Shown piece after piece: positions 21,057 to 21,691 of a stretch of 21,691 nucleotides of DNA. Every line of letters begins with the position of its first letter. Position 1 is the first letter of the stretch. The translations under genes were made by a program, and so were the position numbers. This DNA comes from CAZESH01 sp964514665 (GTDB lineage: Bacteria; Bacillota; Bacilli; Paenibacillales; KCTC-25726): the NCBI GenBank assembly GCA_964514665.1, contig CAZESH010000040.1, forward strand, positions 1 through 21,691, given 5' to 3'. The notes under the pieces are model-generated. The model worked only from the letters and a program-made list of their open reading frames with translations, had not been told where the DNA came from and ran no database searches.

Positions 21057-21691
21057 TCATTCGGCCGCTTCCTTGATCAACTCCACAACCTTGTCAATGG
21101 TGCCGCTAAGGGAACTGGCCCGCATCCGCTCGATCATTTCATTGCGCTTTTCATAGACCGACTCTATCGCGCTCAGCCAGTTTTCGTCATTGATCGCTTC
21201 CTCCGCCAACACCTCGGCATAACCCCGATCTTTAAACGACTGCGCATTTAAAATCTGGTCTCCCCTGCTGACCTGCTTGGAAAGCGGAACCAGCAGCATG
21301 GGCTTATGCAGCGCCAGGAATTCGAAAATCGCATTCGAGCCGGCTCTTGAAATCACCATATCGGCCATCGCCAACACATCCGCCAACTCATCATGGATGT
21401 ATTCATATTGCCTGTACTCACGCAATTTTATGGATGGATCCACCTGTCCGGCACCACAAATATGCACAACTTGAAATTTTTCTGTAAGAGTTTTCAAATT
21501 TCTGCGGATGACTTCATTCAATCTCTGGGATCCGAGACTCCCACCCATGCAAACCACCACCGGCTTATTTCTGGTGAAACCGCATAAATTCAATCCCCTT
21601 GAAACGCTGCCTTTCCAAAGCTCTTCCCGTATGATCGCTCCCACATGAAACGCTCTGTGTTCCTTTAACTGCGCCTTTGTCTCCGTAAAGG
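21057..21691 (-). CDS. murG: MurG-type UDP-GlcNAc transferase (5' end beyond the window)
   Basis: The C-terminal part, about 210 residues, of a GT28 glycosyltransferase that turns lipid I into lipid II at the inner face of the membrane. The frame is open to the window edge (FTETKAQLKEHRAFHVGAIIREELWKG), so the gene continues upstream and an internal GTG is not its start. PVVVCMGGSLGSQRLNEVIR is the linker to the C-terminal Rossmann domain; DMVISRAGSNAIFEFLAL and PMLLVPLSKQVSRGDQILNA form the UDP-GlcNAc site. SRAGSNAIFE and SRGDQ are typical of the stand-alone MurG paralogue of Bacillales, away from the dcw cluster; no other cell wall gene is seen beside it. Whether it is the only murG cannot be told here. 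Confidence 0.9.
   Translation of the reverse strand, partial: FTETKAQLKEHRAFHVGAIIREELWKGSVSRGLNLCGFTRNKPVVVCMGGSLGSQRLNEVIRRNLKTLTEKFQVVHICGAGQVDPSIKLREYRQYEYIHDELADVLAMADMVISRAGSNAIFEFLALHKPMLLVPLSKQVSRGDQILNAQSFKDRGYAEVLAEEAINDENWLSAIESVYEKRNEMIERMRASSLSGTIDKVVELIKEAAE

Noticed and set aside
1..21691. CRISPR array, toxin-antitoxin pair, phage defence island, integrase or transposase
   Set aside because: No regularly spaced direct repeats, no transposase or integrase motifs and no known defence genes were found on reading both strands; gene content is mostly core metabolism.

Overview
The window looks like chromosomal DNA of an endospore-forming, moderately GC-rich Bacillota bacterium, most likely Paenibacillus or a close relative. 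The reasons are the fapR-plsX-fabH operon with its FapR operator, the sporulation membrane gene ylbJ inside the rsmD-coaD-ylbJ-ylbL-yceD-rpmF block known from Bacillus, strong AGGAGG-type ribosome binding sites, sigma-A promoters, a Bacillus-type LexA box, and many short intergenic gaps with Rho-independent terminators. No phage, insertion sequence, CRISPR array, tRNA or rRNA was seen. Most of the window is ordinary core and housekeeping DNA.

Layout. From 1 to about 7.3 kb lies the lipid, ribosome and cell-division block. fabH (cut by the left edge), plsX and fapR form one minus-strand operon behind a promoter overlapped by a FapR operator. Next come rpmF and yceD with their own promoter and terminator, the Lon-like PDZ protease ylbL/sepM, the opposing sporulation gene ylbJ, then coaD and rsmD. 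From 7.3 to 7.7 kb there is no protein gene. It holds a plus-strand structured small RNA ending in a strong terminator (the position and pyrimidine-rich loops suggest CsfG, the sporulation RNA next to ylbH/rsmD), followed by a second foldable stretch.

From 7.7 to 11.75 kb lies a TPP-riboswitch-controlled operon: ThiY-like binding lipoprotein, an MTH1187-family thiamine-binding protein, ThiX-like permease, ThiZ-like ATPase and, translationally coupled at the end, a TatD-family hydrolase. This should be an importer for a thiamine precursor such as HMP. An amidase follows (11.75-13.2 kb). Its upstream region carries an inverted repeat on the putative -10, an 18-codon ORF with a strong ribosome binding site, and a second promoter whose -35 lies in a Fur-box-like palindrome. 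Divergent from it is an SOS cassette: a Y-family polymerase and a YolD-like protein behind a promoter with a LexA box.

From 15.3 kb on are an Fsr-type MFS exporter with a small membrane protein, a hypothetical protein with a possible PD-(D/E)XK-like core, a phosphoglycerate-mutase-family phosphatase, a phytanoyl-CoA-dioxygenase-family enzyme, a DUF1697 protein, an inositol-monophosphatase-family enzyme, a freshly broken FlaR/adenylate-kinase-like P-loop gene (one frameshift and one nonsense codon), and a partial murG at the right edge.

The points most worth following are the CsfG-like RNA, the dense regulatory region between the amidase and the polymerase, the two-lesion pseudogene, and the unknown 169-residue protein. 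I did not find a clearly new multi-gene system.
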